From JBBATK01 sp044228285 (GTDB taxonomy: Bacteria > Bacteroidota > Ignavibacteria > Kapaibacteriales > NICIL-2): a stretch of DNA of 64,000 nucleotides. Shown here piece by piece: positions 25,195 to 33,908 of the stretch; within the stretch, counting starts at the first letter, position 1; every line of letters starts with the position of its first letter. The translations under genes were made by a program, and so were the position numbers. A model generated the notes under the pieces. The model did no database searches. It saw only the letters and a list, made by a program, of their open reading frames with translations, and was not told the origin of the DNA. Location of the stretch: positions 682,001-746,000 of the forward strand of contig JBGAVD010000001.1 of assembly GCA_044228285.1 (NCBI GenBank), given 5' to 3'.

Positions 25195-26019
25195 ATGAAC
25201 AAGCTCACAAACGAAAAACGCGCTCAAATCCTTGGTTGTCTGGTTGAAGGAATGGGAGTCAAAGCAACGGCTCGTATTGCTGACGTTTCACATGTTACGG
25301 TGTTAAAGTTTATCGGCGATCTTGGAAAGGCATGTTCTGAGTACATGGACAAGACGCTACGAAATCTCTCTTGTAAACGAATTCAGGTCGATGAAGTCTG
25401 GTCGTTTGTTTATGCCAAGCAAAAGAACGAAGCCGATACGAAACGTACTTATGACCATGCAGGTGACGTTTGGACGTGGATCGCAATCGACCCGCAAACG
25501 AAGCTGATTCCATGTTATTATGTTGGCTCACGTAATGCAGAGTGTGCAAACGAATTTATTGGTGATTTGGCTTCACGCTTGTCGCACAGAATTCAACTCA
25601 CATCTGACGGACATAAGCCCTATTTGGATGCCGTAGAAGGTGCGTTTGGTGCAGATGTGGATTACGCAATGCTTATAAAAATCTACGGAGAATCGGTAGG
25701 AGGTGGTCGTTATTCGCCATCAGAGTTTGTCAGTTTAAAGAAGGAAGTCGTTCAAGGATGTCCGTCAGATAAGCACATCTCAACGAGCATCATCGAACGC
25801 CAAAACCTAACTGTACGCATGACGAACCGTCGTTTCACACGGCTAACCAATGGCTATAGCAAGAAGCTCGAAAACCATATTCACATGATCTCGATCGGAT
25901 ATATGGTTTACAACTTCGTTAAGATTCACGGCTCACTGAGAATGAGTCCAGCGATGGCGGCGGAAGTGACGAACCATCTATGGAGTTTACAAGAGGTGGT
26001 AAGTCTCCTGAATGGATAG
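25195..26019 (+). CDS. IS1-family transposase
   Basis: A 274-residue DDE transposase of the IS1 family in a single frame. An N-terminal helix-turn-helix (MGVKATARIADVSHVTVLKFI) precedes the catalytic core. First Asp is in RIQVDEVWSFV, the second in LTSDGHKPYLDAV, and Glu is in SIIERQNLTVRMTNRR, matching the IS1 pattern (VDE.WSFV and IERNNL). ATG 25195 is preferred over the TTG at 25174. The single-frame layout, rather than the InsA/InsB' frameshift of classical IS1, resembles other members of the family. It is driven by a sigma70-like promoter and faces the NYN passenger. Confidence 0.88.
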   Translation: MNKLTNEKRAQILGCLVEGMGVKATARIADVSHVTVLKFIGDLGKACSEYMDKTLRNLSCKRIQVDEVWSFVYAKQKNEADTKRTYDHAGDVWTWIAIDPQTKLIPCYYVGSRNAECANEFIGDLASRLSHRIQLTSDGHKPYLDAVEGAFGADVDYAMLIKIYGESVGGGRYSPSEFVSLKKEVVQGCPSDKHISTSIIERQNLTVRMTNRRFTRLTNGYSKKLENHIHMISIGYMVYNFVKIHGSLRMSPAMAAEVTNHLWSLQEVVSLLNG

Positions 26020-26038
26020 GTTTGGTAGAAAAAGTAAA

Positions 26039-26081
26039 CGCCACCTTTTGGGTGGCGTCGGTCTTGAGATACTATCTCAAG
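26039..26081 (+). terminator. Two tandem hairpins after the transposase gene
   Basis: CGCCACC-ttttg-GGTGGCG (26039-26057) followed by CTTGAGAT-act-ATCTCAAG (26063-26081). They sit between the transposase stop and the NYN gene. No T-run follows, so attenuation or mRNA punctuation is as likely as termination. Confidence 0.45.
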
Positions 26082-26123
26082 AGATGTTAAGACAAAAATA
26101 ATCAGAAAGGACGAGTTGAGCAA

Positions 26124-26744
26124 ATGGAAAAAGAGCGACTTGCCGCATATATAGACGGTTTCAATCTTTACTTCGGTTTATCGGACGCTGGCTACCAAAG
26201 GTTTAAGTGGCTCAATTTGATGCAACTTGTTCAATCTCTGGCAAAACCAAATCAGACTGTTGTAGCTGTCAAATATTTTACTACGATGGTATCAGATCGC
26301 GATAAAAACAAGCGTCAATCAACTTACATAGACGCATTAAAGTCCGTTGCAGTAACCGTACATCTTGGACGGTTTGAACATGAGCAAGTTCAATGTGGCA
26401 ACTGTTCAAATCTTTGGCATAAGCGAATTGAGAAAATGACTGACGTAAACCTTGCAACACACATGCTTCATGATGCCCATTGCAATGTGTTTGACACAGC
26501 AATGCTGATTTCTGGTGACAGCGACTTAATTCAAGCGATCCGATTCGTTCACTCTCTCGAACCGGAGAAGAGTGTATTTGTAGCATTCCCTCCAGAACGC
26601 CATAACTTATCCATTGCTCAAGCTGCGCACGGTTCATTACAAATTGGTCGAAAGAAGCTTAGCGATGCCCAGTTTGCGCCCATAGTAGAAACTTCCACAG
26701 GATTCAAACTTCACAAGCCAAGAGAGTGGTATTCAGAGGATTAA
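26124..26744 (+). CDS. NYN-domain (PIN-like) nuclease, transposon passenger
   Basis: A 206-residue protein with the NYN/LabA (DUF88) fold, a PIN-like metal-dependent ribonuclease family. Acidic residues expected in the active site are D in AAYIDGFNLYFGL, D in MTDVNLATHMLHDA and two Asp in AMLISGDSDLIQAIRF. CGNCSNLWHKRIEK adds a Cys-x2-Cys pair. The stop codon lies inside the right inverted repeat, so the gene is fully part of the element. NYN proteins occur in RNA decay, phase variation and defence; its role as cargo is unknown and may be in host interaction or RNA-level control of the element. Confidence 0.85.
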   Translation: MEKERLAAYIDGFNLYFGLSDAGYQRFKWLNLMQLVQSLAKPNQTVVAVKYFTTMVSDRDKNKRQSTYIDALKSVAVTVHLGRFEHEQVQCGNCSNLWHKRIEKMTDVNLATHMLHDAHCNVFDTAMLISGDSDLIQAIRFVHSLEPEKSVFVAFPPERHNLSIAQAAHGSLQIGRKKLSDAQFAPIVETSTGFKLHKPREWYSED

Positions 26745-26764
26745 TTTCAAACTGTACCATGACC
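26736..26764 (-). repeat. Right terminal inverted repeat of the IS1-family element
   Basis: Exact 29-bp reverse complement of the left end, overlapping the last codons of the NYN gene; followed by the GAGCATCC duplication at 26765-26772. Confidence 0.92.
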
Positions 26765-26859
26765 GAGCATCCGAATCTCACCGTTCTGGACAGATTCCGT
26801 CGTATTTTGCGAGGCTATAATGTCGTCCCTGCACTGAACATTCACGCTCAGCTGGAATC

Positions 26860-27888
26860 ATGAACATCGGGTCCATACATGTCGAACGAGGTGTGCTTTT
26901 AGCACCTATGGAGGATGTCACCGACATGCCTTTTCGAGTGATGTGCCGTCGTTCCGGAGCAGACATCGTCTACACGGAGTTTGTATCGAGCGAGGGATTG
27001 ATTCGCGATGCCAGACGATCGCTAGAGAAGCTGGAATTGGCTGAAGAGGAGCGTCCGGTAGCCATACAGATTTTTGGTGGTCACACCGAGACGATGGTAG
27101 AGGCGGCACGGAGAGCAGAGCAATCAGGTCCGAACTTCATAGATATCAACTTTGGATGTTGGGTAAAGAACGTGGTTGCTCGGAATGCTGGAGCAGGAAT
27201 GCTCAAGCAGCCCGATAAGATGGCTGAAATGACCAAAGCGATTGTTGATGCGGTATCACTTCCTGTTACCGTGAAAACACGTTTGGGTTGGGATCCGAAC
27301 TCAATTGTCATTCTTGAAGTAGCACAGATGTTAGAAGACGCTGGTGCTGCAGCCATAACGGTGCATTGTCGCACTCGGGATATGGGCCACAATGGGAGTG
27401 CAGATTGGTCATGGATTCCGAAAATCAAGAAGGTCGTCAAAATGCCTGTTATCCTCAATGGCGATGTTCAAACGGCAGAAGATGCCAAGCGAGCATTTGA
27501 GGAAACGGGTTGTGATGCGGTGATGATTGGGCGCGCTGCTATTGCGAACCCCTTCATCTTTCGAGAGTGTAAAAGTTTGTTAGAACACGGTGTGATTGCA
27601 CCAGCTGCTTCGGTCGCTGAGCGCGTGCGCATCTGTTTGGAGCAATTGTCTGTAAGCATTGCTCGTAGCGGGAACGAACGCCGTTCCTGTTTGGAATTTC
27701 GAAAATTTTATTCCGGTTATTTGAAGGGTCTTTACATGGCTTCAAGTGTACGACGTGATCTTGTGCATACTGAGACATTCTCTGAAGTACAAGATCGTTT
27801 GCAACGCTATGTGGAGTTCTTAAACAATACTGTAGAGAACAGTGGGTTTGAGTCCAACTCAGTGCCGGAGGTTATTGAGACTGCATAA
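26860..27888 (+). CDS. tRNA-dihydrouridine synthase (Dus)
   Basis: A 342-residue FMN-dependent enzyme that reduces uridines in the tRNA D-loop. The N-terminal TIM-barrel strand VLLAPMEDVTDMPFR, the tRNA-contact FVSSEG and QIFGGHTE block, and GWDPNSIVILEVAQMLEDAG then TVHCRTR are typical. The catalytic cysteine is in DINFGCWVKNVVARNAGAG, where W replaces the usual P of NxGCP. The phosphate-binding motifs ILNGDVQTAEDA and VMIGRAAIANPFIF are present. The DusB-like subclass is likely. ATG 26860 is reasonable. The IS1-family element inserted 88 bp upstream without disrupting the coding region. Confidence 0.93.
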   Translation: MNIGSIHVERGVLLAPMEDVTDMPFRVMCRRSGADIVYTEFVSSEGLIRDARRSLEKLELAEEERPVAIQIFGGHTETMVEAARRAEQSGPNFIDINFGCWVKNVVARNAGAGMLKQPDKMAEMTKAIVDAVSLPVTVKTRLGWDPNSIVILEVAQMLEDAGAAAITVHCRTRDMGHNGSADWSWIPKIKKVVKMPVILNGDVQTAEDAKRAFEETGCDAVMIGRAAIANPFIFRECKSLLEHGVIAPAASVAERVRICLEQLSVSIARSGNERRSCLEFRKFYSGYLKGLYMASSVRRDLVHTETFSEVQDRLQRYVEFLNNTVENSGFESNSVPEVIETA

Positions 27889-27938
27889 AGGATGCAGTTT
27901 GCTCTGATGAGTTCTCAGAGCATGATAGAGAGCTATAC

Positions 27939-30900
27939 ATGATACACGAAGACTTCTCATCGGATGCGTTTGATACAACGTCCGATACAAGTAGTGGCGC
28001 AGGTCCCACAAAAAAAGGTTCTGCAAAGACAGCGAAAAAGTCAAGCACCCGACCAAGCACGAAACAAACTACTTCCTCTTCTCTGAAGGCAGAAGCGAAG
28101 TCGGCTGTAAAGAAGGAAAGCAAGTCTGGTGCTTCTACCACAGCAAAAGCAGCGAAAGCATCCTCTGCCACGTCTGGCTCAGCAAAGACTGCTCAAGGCA
28201 AAGCTCTAAAAAGCAATGCGAAGTCAAGTGGCCTGACTGAAGCAGCTGCGTCGTTAAGCAAATCGAGCACTAAATCTTCTGCGGCATCTAGCTCAGCGAA
28301 GAAGTCGGGATCGAAGAGTGCTGCAACTTCTCAGCAAGAAATTTCGGAGACACAGAAATCGGCTACCAAGAAGAGCGCGAAACAAGTAGATGCACAGCCA
28401 AGCAGCGCTGAAAAGAAAACGACGGGTTCGGCAGAACGTAGTGCTGGTCGTGGTAGCGGGCGTGGCGCGGCTCGTGCCGAGGCTCCGACTGCACCAGAAG
28501 ATGCGACCAGAGGCAAACAGAAACAAGGCCGTGGCTCGCAGCGTGGCCCTCAAGCATCTGCTGCAAAGAAGCCTGAGCTCGACACTCCACTGCTCGAGGA
28601 AGTCTCCGCTTTTATCTCTTCACTCAAAAGCGCGAAAACAGAGTCGCGCTCCAAAGGTCTTAGTCAAGAGAGCGCGAATACCGATGCTCGTTCGCAAGGC
28701 TCAGCTCCGCGAACTCAACCAACATCAGCATCAGATAATGCGGGAGGCGCAAACCAACGCCAAGCAGACACTAATCAACAAGGTGGCCGTTCCAGAGATG
28801 CACATGGGTCGCGCGGAACAGGATCGACACATGATACAAATCGCGGTGCTCAGTCGGGTAGACCGCAGCAGGGCAATGCTGCATCTCAGTCACAAGCTTC
28901 ATCACAAGCGCAGCGCAGTGATAACGATCGCAATCGCCAACAGCAAAACGCTCAGAATACCTCTCAGTCACAACAGTCACAGGGAGCCAGAGGTCAAGCA
29001 CGCCCGCAAGTTCAAAATGTGGATCAAGGTTCTGAGCAGACAAAGCGCCCAATAGAGGCAGGAACTGAAGGCGGCGAGGCAGAACAGCCGCAAATCAGCC
29101 GACGTGAGAAGCGCAGACTTGAGTGGCTTGAAAAACGTCGCCAGTGGCGCGACCAAAAGAAGAACGAGCGTATACAACGAGCAGCCGAACGCGCTAAGCA
29201 AGGTCTGGAGCCGGAAACAGAGTCTGAGATAGAAGCTGCACAAGAGGCGCAGTTTGCTAACGAGATGCAAGCGTCGATGGATGCTGCAGAACTAGATACG
29301 GCGCCAACTACGCAGAAGAGAGATGAGAGACCGAATCAACGACAAGGAGCTGACACTGGACGTCGCGGTCGCGATAATGATCGACGTTCCGTTCCAGATG
29401 CATCGCAAGCAGCTGCGCCTGATCAACAACCTGTAGATGCACGTTCAGAGAAACAAACTCATCCACAAGGCAAAGCTAAGGCTGAAGGTCCTGCCGAGCG
29501 ATCAGAGCGCCAGCCAGACAATCGTCGCTCGGATTCTCGCCAACCTCGCGATGATCGCCAAGCTCGCGATGATCGCCAACCACGTGATGATCGCCAACCC
29601 CGTGACGATCGCCAACCCCGTGACGAACGTCAAGCTCGTGATGATCGTCAGCCTCGTGATGATCGTCAGCCTCGTGATGATCGCCAAGCTCGTGATGATC
29701 GTCAACGCGCGCAACCTGTTGCCGACGAAACTGCTCAAGCGGAAGGCAATGAGCAGACGCCACAACAGAAAAAGGGTAGAGGTGCAGATCAGAACAAGGC
29801 GCAGCAGGGTCGAGGCCAACGCGGCCAGGGCAATCGTCAAGGAGCAGACAAACAAGAGGGTGCTGTCGACGACGCTGCGTCAACAAAGGCTCAAGCCGAA
29901 GGCGCTGAGCAGAAACAAGCCGACGGTGAGAAAACACAGGAATCTTCGCGCGGTCGTAACGATAAACGAGGTGGTCGAGACAAGAAGTCTGGTCGCGGTC
30001 AGCGAGATGATGCTGCAAGCGCAGCTCTGCGTGCAGATGATGCGCCACCGCCCCTGGCTGAGGAACGTCGTCCACTACCACCACCGAAGCACTACTTTGT
30101 GTACAAGGATCCATCACAAAAGCCTGAACTTGGTGAGGATGTGGAGAGAATAGTTGAGAAGGTTGAAAGCTATCTACTCAACGAACTTCTGGCTCAGGAT
30201 GGCGAGAGCATTCTCATTGGTGTGAGCGGAGGTGTAGACTCCATCGTGTTACTGGATATCCTGCACATACTGTCGTTCGAGCACGCATATACCCTTAGCA
30301 TTGCCCACGTGAATCATGGCCTTCGAGCCGCTGATGCCAAGCGTGATGAGAAGTTTGTGAAGAGCCTTGCACAGCGATACGATGTGAACTGTCACAGCAC
30401 TCAGGTAAAAGTTCAAGAGTTTGCTAAGAAGCACTCACTTTCGGAGGAGACTGCTGCGCGCGAATTGCGCTATAAGTTTTTCCGCCAGACTGCTAGTACG
30501 ATACGTGCGCAGTTCTGTGCGACAGCGCATACCGCCGACGATGCTGCAGAGACGCTCTTGATGAATCTGTTCCGAGGCACAGGCCTAACTGGTTTGGCAA
30601 GCATTCCACCGCGCAGACCATTGGTGAAGAAGACCCAACTGATACGTCCACTGTTGTGCTTGTCCAAGCAAGATATCCTTGAATATGCCGGCTTGAGAGA
30701 GCTAGAATGGTACGAGGATGAAACGAATTCGCTGACGAAGTACACGCGGAATAAGGTCCGACACGACTTGCTACCAAAACTCAAAGAGGAGTACAATCCT
30801 AAGATTGTTGAATCCTTGAATCGCACCGCCACACTCTTACGACGCGCTGATGGCTTCATTGATTCACTCATTCACAGTACTTACCACTCAGTAGTGAACG

Positions 30901-31529
30901 AGAAGGATGATTCCTGCGTGATCGATATCTATAAACTCGAAGCTCTGCATAGCTTTTTACAAGGTGAGATCATCGAACGCGCTGTGTCAGCCCTCACATT
31001 CGGTCGCACCGTTTCCTTCGCTTCCATTGATCGCATCACAAAGCTTCTCGATGCGGAAGTGGGAGCACGAGAGAATGTGGTGAATAATGTGATTGCCTTG
31101 CGTAATCGGGATGAGATCGTTTTGATGTATGAACAACACCTGCAAGAAGTGTTCTTGTCGGTGTACAAACTCGGTAGTTACAGCATTGGAAAGTATCGCT
31201 TGGAGTTGGAGGAGTGTCACCGTAATGATGTTCGTATAGGACAAGATCGCATGGTTGAGTATTTCGATTACGATCGACTACCGTATCGCCTAACGCTACG
31301 AACCTGGCACGCTGGAGACTCTTTTCATCCCATAGGATTTGATGGTCACATGAAGGTCAGTGATATTCTCACGAACGAAAAAGTTGAGCATAGTGAACGT
31401 GCAGGACGTTTGGTTTTAGCAACTGCTACTGATATCGTTTGGCTGTGCGGCTTGCGTATGTGTGATGATTTTAAGATTTCGAACGATACACGACGTATAG
31501 TTCGGGCAACGTTTCATGTGGAGTCATGA
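27939..31529 (+). CDS. tilS: tRNA(Ile)-lysidine synthetase TilS with a long disordered N-terminal extension
   Basis: TilS adds lysine to C34 of tRNA-Ile so that it reads AUA. The ATP-pyrophosphatase domain starts near residue 740; its P-loop is SGGVDS at 763-768, with AHVNHGLRAADAKRDEKFV and ATAHTADDAAETLLMNLFRGTG after it and a TilS C-terminal domain to residue 1196. The first 700 or so residues are low complexity: Ser/Lys/Ala-rich and histone H1-like (about 1-270), Gln/Arg/Asn/Gly-rich (270-700), with nine copies of the hexapeptide RQ[PA]RD[DE] at nt 29538-29699. Synonymous codon changes between copies indicate selection on protein. The ATGA overlap with hpt is normal. Confidence 0.88.
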   Translation: MIHEDFSSDAFDTTSDTSSGAGPTKKGSAKTAKKSSTRPSTKQTTSSSLKAEAKSAVKKESKSGASTTAKAAKASSATSGSAKTAQGKALKSNAKSSGLTEAAASLSKSSTKSSAASSSAKKSGSKSAATSQQEISETQKSATKKSAKQVDAQPSSAEKKTTGSAERSAGRGSGRGAARAEAPTAPEDATRGKQKQGRGSQRGPQASAAKKPELDTPLLEEVSAFISSLKSAKTESRSKGLSQESANTDARSQGSAPRTQPTSASDNAGGANQRQADTNQQGGRSRDAHGSRGTGSTHDTNRGAQSGRPQQGNAASQSQASSQAQRSDNDRNRQQQNAQNTSQSQQSQGARGQARPQVQNVDQGSEQTKRPIEAGTEGGEAEQPQISRREKRRLEWLEKRRQWRDQKKNERIQRAAERAKQGLEPETESEIEAAQEAQFANEMQASMDAAELDTAPTTQKRDERPNQRQGADTGRRGRDNDRRSVPDASQAAAPDQQPVDARSEKQTHPQGKAKAEGPAERSERQPDNRRSDSRQPRDDRQARDDRQPRDDRQPRDDRQPRDERQARDDRQPRDDRQPRDDRQARDDRQRAQPVADETAQAEGNEQTPQQKKGRGADQNKAQQGRGQRGQGNRQGADKQEGAVDDAASTKAQAEGAEQKQADGEKTQESSRGRNDKRGGRDKKSGRGQRDDAASAALRADDAPPPLAEERRPLPPPKHYFVYKDPSQKPELGEDVERIVEKVESYLLNELLAQDGESILIGVSGGVDSIVLLDILHILSFEHAYTLSIAHVNHGLRAADAKRDEKFVKSLAQRYDVNCHSTQVKVQEFAKKHSLSEETAARELRYKFFRQTASTIRAQFCATAHTADDAAETLLMNLFRGTGLTGLASIPPRRPLVKKTQLIRPLLCLSKQDILEYAGLRELEWYEDETNSLTKYTRNKVRHDLLPKLKEEYNPKIVESLNRTATLLRRADGFIDSLIHSTYHSVVNEKDDSCVIDIYKLEALHSFLQGEIIERAVSALTFGRTVSFASIDRITKLLDAEVGARENVVNNVIALRNRDEIVLMYEQHLQEVFLSVYKLGSYSIGKYRLELEECHRNDVRIGQDRMVEYFDYDRLPYRLTLRTWHAGDSFHPIGFDGHMKVSDILTNEKVEHSERAGRLVLATATDIVWLCGLRMCDDFKISNDTRRIVRATFHVES
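29538..29699 (+). repeat. Nine 18-bp tandem repeats within tilS
   Basis: Units encode RQPRDD or RQARDD (one RQPRDE). They differ mainly at third codon positions (CGC/CGT, CCT/CCA/CCC, GAT/GAC), so the protein repeat is better kept than the DNA repeat. Confidence 0.9.
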
Positions 31530-32086
31530 AAGACTATCGCATAGCAGAAAAGGTGTTTCAGCAGTGTCTGAGTGCTGCTGAAGTACAATCAGCAATTGCA
31601 CGTGAGGCTCAGCGAATTGCAGAAGACTTCCGTGAGAAGGAGCCTGTTTTCATTGTGATACTCAAAGGAGCTATGTTCTTTGCTGCAGATTTGATTCGCG
31701 CAGTGAACATTCCATGTAGTGTTGAAGTCCTAAGCGCGAAGAGTTACGGCAATGAGATGCAGTCTTCTGGATCGGTGCAATTGTCAGAGATTGCTTCGCA
31801 CATTGGTGGACGCCATGTGATTGTTGTTGAGGATATCGTTGATAGTGGCTTGACCTTGCAGTCAATTTTGCAACGTCTACACGAGCATGCACCAGCATCC
31901 GTCAGTATTGCGACCCTACTTTCAAAGCCGACACAACATAAGGTTGCGATTGATGTCCGCTATTGTTGTTTTGAAATCGGTCCAGAGTTTTTGATTGGCT
32001 TCGGATTGGATTTTGCTGAACGAGGTCGCGAGTTGAATGCGATTTACTCTTTGAGAGACTCATCGCCAGCACCTGAAGTCCGTTGA
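31526..32086 (+). CDS. hpt: Hypoxanthine phosphoribosyltransferase
   Basis: Hpt salvages hypoxanthine and guanine to IMP and GMP using PRPP. The 186-residue protein has the PRPP signature VIVVEDIVDSGLTLQSIL, the early block FIVILKGAMFFAADLIRAV, and SAKSYGNEMQSSGSV, the flexible loop. FEIGPEFLIGFGLDF is the nucleobase-binding segment. Its ATG overlaps the tilS stop by four bases (ATGA), so the two are translationally coupled, the same tilS-hpt order as in many bacteria. ftsH, which often follows, is not here. Confidence 0.95.
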   Translation: MKDYRIAEKVFQQCLSAAEVQSAIAREAQRIAEDFREKEPVFIVILKGAMFFAADLIRAVNIPCSVEVLSAKSYGNEMQSSGSVQLSEIASHIGGRHVIVVEDIVDSGLTLQSILQRLHEHAPASVSIATLLSKPTQHKVAIDVRYCCFEIGPEFLIGFGLDFAERGRELNAIYSLRDSSPAPEVR

Positions 32087-32154
32087 TTTGATATGAGCAA
32101 TGGCGAAGTAGCACAGTCGTTTTTTGAATTGAACGAAAGATACACGAGAATACA

Positions 32155-33243
32155 ATGAAGGCAGTAGCATTAATCATGGCCGGAGGTAGTGGAGCGCAAT
32201 TGTATCCACGGAGCACGGAAAGTCATCCCAAGCAGTTGATACACTTGCTTGGAGAGGGCACCATGATCCAAAACACCGTTGCCCGCCTGCTTCCACTCTT
32301 CGATCCAAAGAACATTTACGTCGTCACAACCGATCATCTCGCTGCTTTGGTGAAGGATCAATTGCCGCTGATTCCTGCGCAGAACATCATCATGGAACCT
32401 TTTCGTCGCAACACAGCTGCTTCCTTAGAGCTTGCAAACGTGTTGTTCTTGAAAACGTTGGATGTAGACGATGTGGTAGTTGCCTTGCCTTCTGATCACG
32501 TGGTGCATAACGTAGGTGAGTTTCACCAGAGTATTGAAACTGCCATTCGTGCAGCAGCGGAAACGAAGGGGATTGTGACCATAGGACTGGAACCATCGCG
32601 ACCAGAAAGTGGCTTTGGCTACTTGCAAATCAGCGAAACGCCCGTACCTCTTAGTGGAAGTTCGAAGACCACAGTTCGTGCCGTCGGTGTCTTTGCTGAG
32701 AAACCAGATACGGATACCGCGAATCGTTTCTTGGATGCTGGAGACTTCCTTTGGAACTCCGGAATATTTGTCTATACAGTACAGACCTTCGATCAGGAGT
32801 TTCGTCGCTATCTGCCAGAGTACGCGCCCCTGTTCGAGCCGTTGAAGACCCCAATGTCGATCGACGCGTACAATGAGATTCTCCAAAACACCTATAAGCA
32901 AATCCGTCCGATTTCCATGGACTATGGCATCATGGAAAAATCACAGCGAGTGTATTGCGTGATGGCAAACTTTGAGTGGAGTGACGTTGGTACGTGGGAC
33001 GAGGTCTATCGTCTAAGTAAGCGAGACTCCCGCAAGAATGTACTGGAAGGTGATGTCTTTACAGTGCGCACCAAGGGATGTCTTGTTTCTTCGTACGGCA
33101 AGGTCATTGGCCTTGTTGGTGTGGAAGACCTCGTTGTTGTCGACTCCGACAATATGCTCCTCATCTGCAAACGAGGCGATACAACAGCTGTGACCGAACT
33201 CGTCGATATGCTGCGTCGCAAACAAGTGAACAAACTCATGTAG
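32155..33243 (+). CDS. Mannose-1-phosphate guanylyltransferase
   Basis: A 362-residue nucleotidyltransferase that makes GDP-mannose from GTP and mannose-1-phosphate for glycan synthesis. The N-terminal signature is MAGGSGAQLYPRSTESHPKQ (residues 6-25 or so), then EPFRRNTAASLELA and VVALPSDHVV. The C-terminal part has FLWNSGIFVYTV, MDYGIMEKS and FEWSDVGTWDEVY, strongly diagnostic for the ManC/RfbM guanylyltransferase domain. In the signature the normally conserved Arg (GGxGxR) is Gln. There is no phosphomannose isomerase domain, as usual for the short form. It is probably expressed with, or just after, hpt. Confidence 0.92.
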   Translation: MKAVALIMAGGSGAQLYPRSTESHPKQLIHLLGEGTMIQNTVARLLPLFDPKNIYVVTTDHLAALVKDQLPLIPAQNIIMEPFRRNTAASLELANVLFLKTLDVDDVVVALPSDHVVHNVGEFHQSIETAIRAAAETKGIVTIGLEPSRPESGFGYLQISETPVPLSGSSKTTVRAVGVFAEKPDTDTANRFLDAGDFLWNSGIFVYTVQTFDQEFRRYLPEYAPLFEPLKTPMSIDAYNEILQNTYKQIRPISMDYGIMEKSQRVYCVMANFEWSDVGTWDEVYRLSKRDSRKNVLEGDVFTVRTKGCLVSSYGKVIGLVGVEDLVVVDSDNMLLICKRGDTTAVTELVDMLRRKQVNKLM

Positions 33244-33360
33244 CAAGTCTCGGACGACTCTACGTGCAGACTTCTTAGCACCTTGTCACCTTTGCACCGT
33301 GCTATGCTGCGTGCCCGATGGGCGACACCAATGACGAACACTATGTCAGCCACCTTCTAC

Positions 33361-33702
33361 CTACGTGTGTTTCATAGTATTCAGCGCTTCGCTGAGTAAT
33401 GCAAGGCGATAGGGAAAGAGCTCTGCTGTCATCACTGCGTTTCGCACGACCGGATCATTGTTCATCAGAGATCGCGCCGCTTCCTCCGTCTCTGCGAGGA
33501 AGATAACCAGACCTAGGTTGTCTTTCATTTCCACATCCGTGCGACCCACGATCAAAACCTTGCCTTGTCGACACAACTCTTGCAAGTATTGAAAATGCTC
33601 TGATACGAGCTGGATGTCGCTTTGCGTCCATGCATCCTGCGCCCAAAGTCGCGGAACCACACGTAGCACGGTCAGCCATTGAGCGAGTTCTGGTGTATTC
33701 AT
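33361..33702 (-). CDS. YciI-like protein
   Basis: A 113-residue single-domain protein of the YciI/EthD-like dimeric alpha-beta-barrel fold. The pattern of an early strand (WLTVLRVVPRLW), a helix (SEHFQYLQELCRQGKV), GLVIFLAETEEAARSLMNNDPVVRNAVMTAEL-type ordering and a final strand is typical; the last block contains the N-D-P motif of YCII domains. Some members are dehydrochlorinases or act in antibiotic synthesis, but most have no known function. It stands alone on the minus strand. Confidence 0.75.
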   Translation of the reverse strand: MNTPELAQWLTVLRVVPRLWAQDAWTQSDIQLVSEHFQYLQELCRQGKVLIVGRTDVEMKDNLGLVIFLAETEEAARSLMNNDPVVRNAVMTAELFPYRLALLSEALNTMKHT

Positions 33703-33850
33703 GAGTTGATGATTGTTGAGTTGATATTTAGCTGTTTTGCACCGAAGAGCATTCTACATCTGTTAACGATCATAGGTCGAAGAGGTTTCATTTGCGCAAG
33801 TATAGTGATACTGTCCTGAACGTTCCAATAACAGGTTGTTACATGGAAGC

Positions 33851-33882
33851 AAAAAAAAAGCTCGCATCGAAGATGCGAGCTT
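33851..33882 (-). terminator. Intrinsic terminator after nuoL
   Basis: Minus-strand reading: AAGCTCGCATC, a 3-base loop, GATGCGAGCTT, then a run of nine T. It lies just past the nuoL stop. Confidence 0.92.
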
Positions 33883-33908
33883 AGAGAAAGTCTCTTCAAG
33901 AGCACCGA

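Larger units (their letters stand above)
23458..26764. mobile_element. IS1-family transposon with passenger genes
   Basis: A complete element of 3,307 bp. Its ends are identical 29-bp inverted repeats (23458-23486 and 26736-26764) beginning GGTCATGGTACAG, like the GGTnATG tips of IS1 elements. It is flanked by the direct repeat GAGCATCC (23450-23457 and 26765-26772), an 8-bp duplication as IS1-type transposases make. It carries a small basic protein, a winged-helix-like protein, the transposase and a NYN nuclease. A diverged third copy of the end sequence sits inside at 25105-25125. Perfect repeats and duplication point to recent insertion between the glycosyltransferase gene and dus. Confidence 0.88.

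Noticed and set aside
29538..29699. Tandem 18-bp repeats as a CRISPR array
   Set aside because: There are no unique spacers; the units are contiguous, in frame and code for a hexapeptide repeat.
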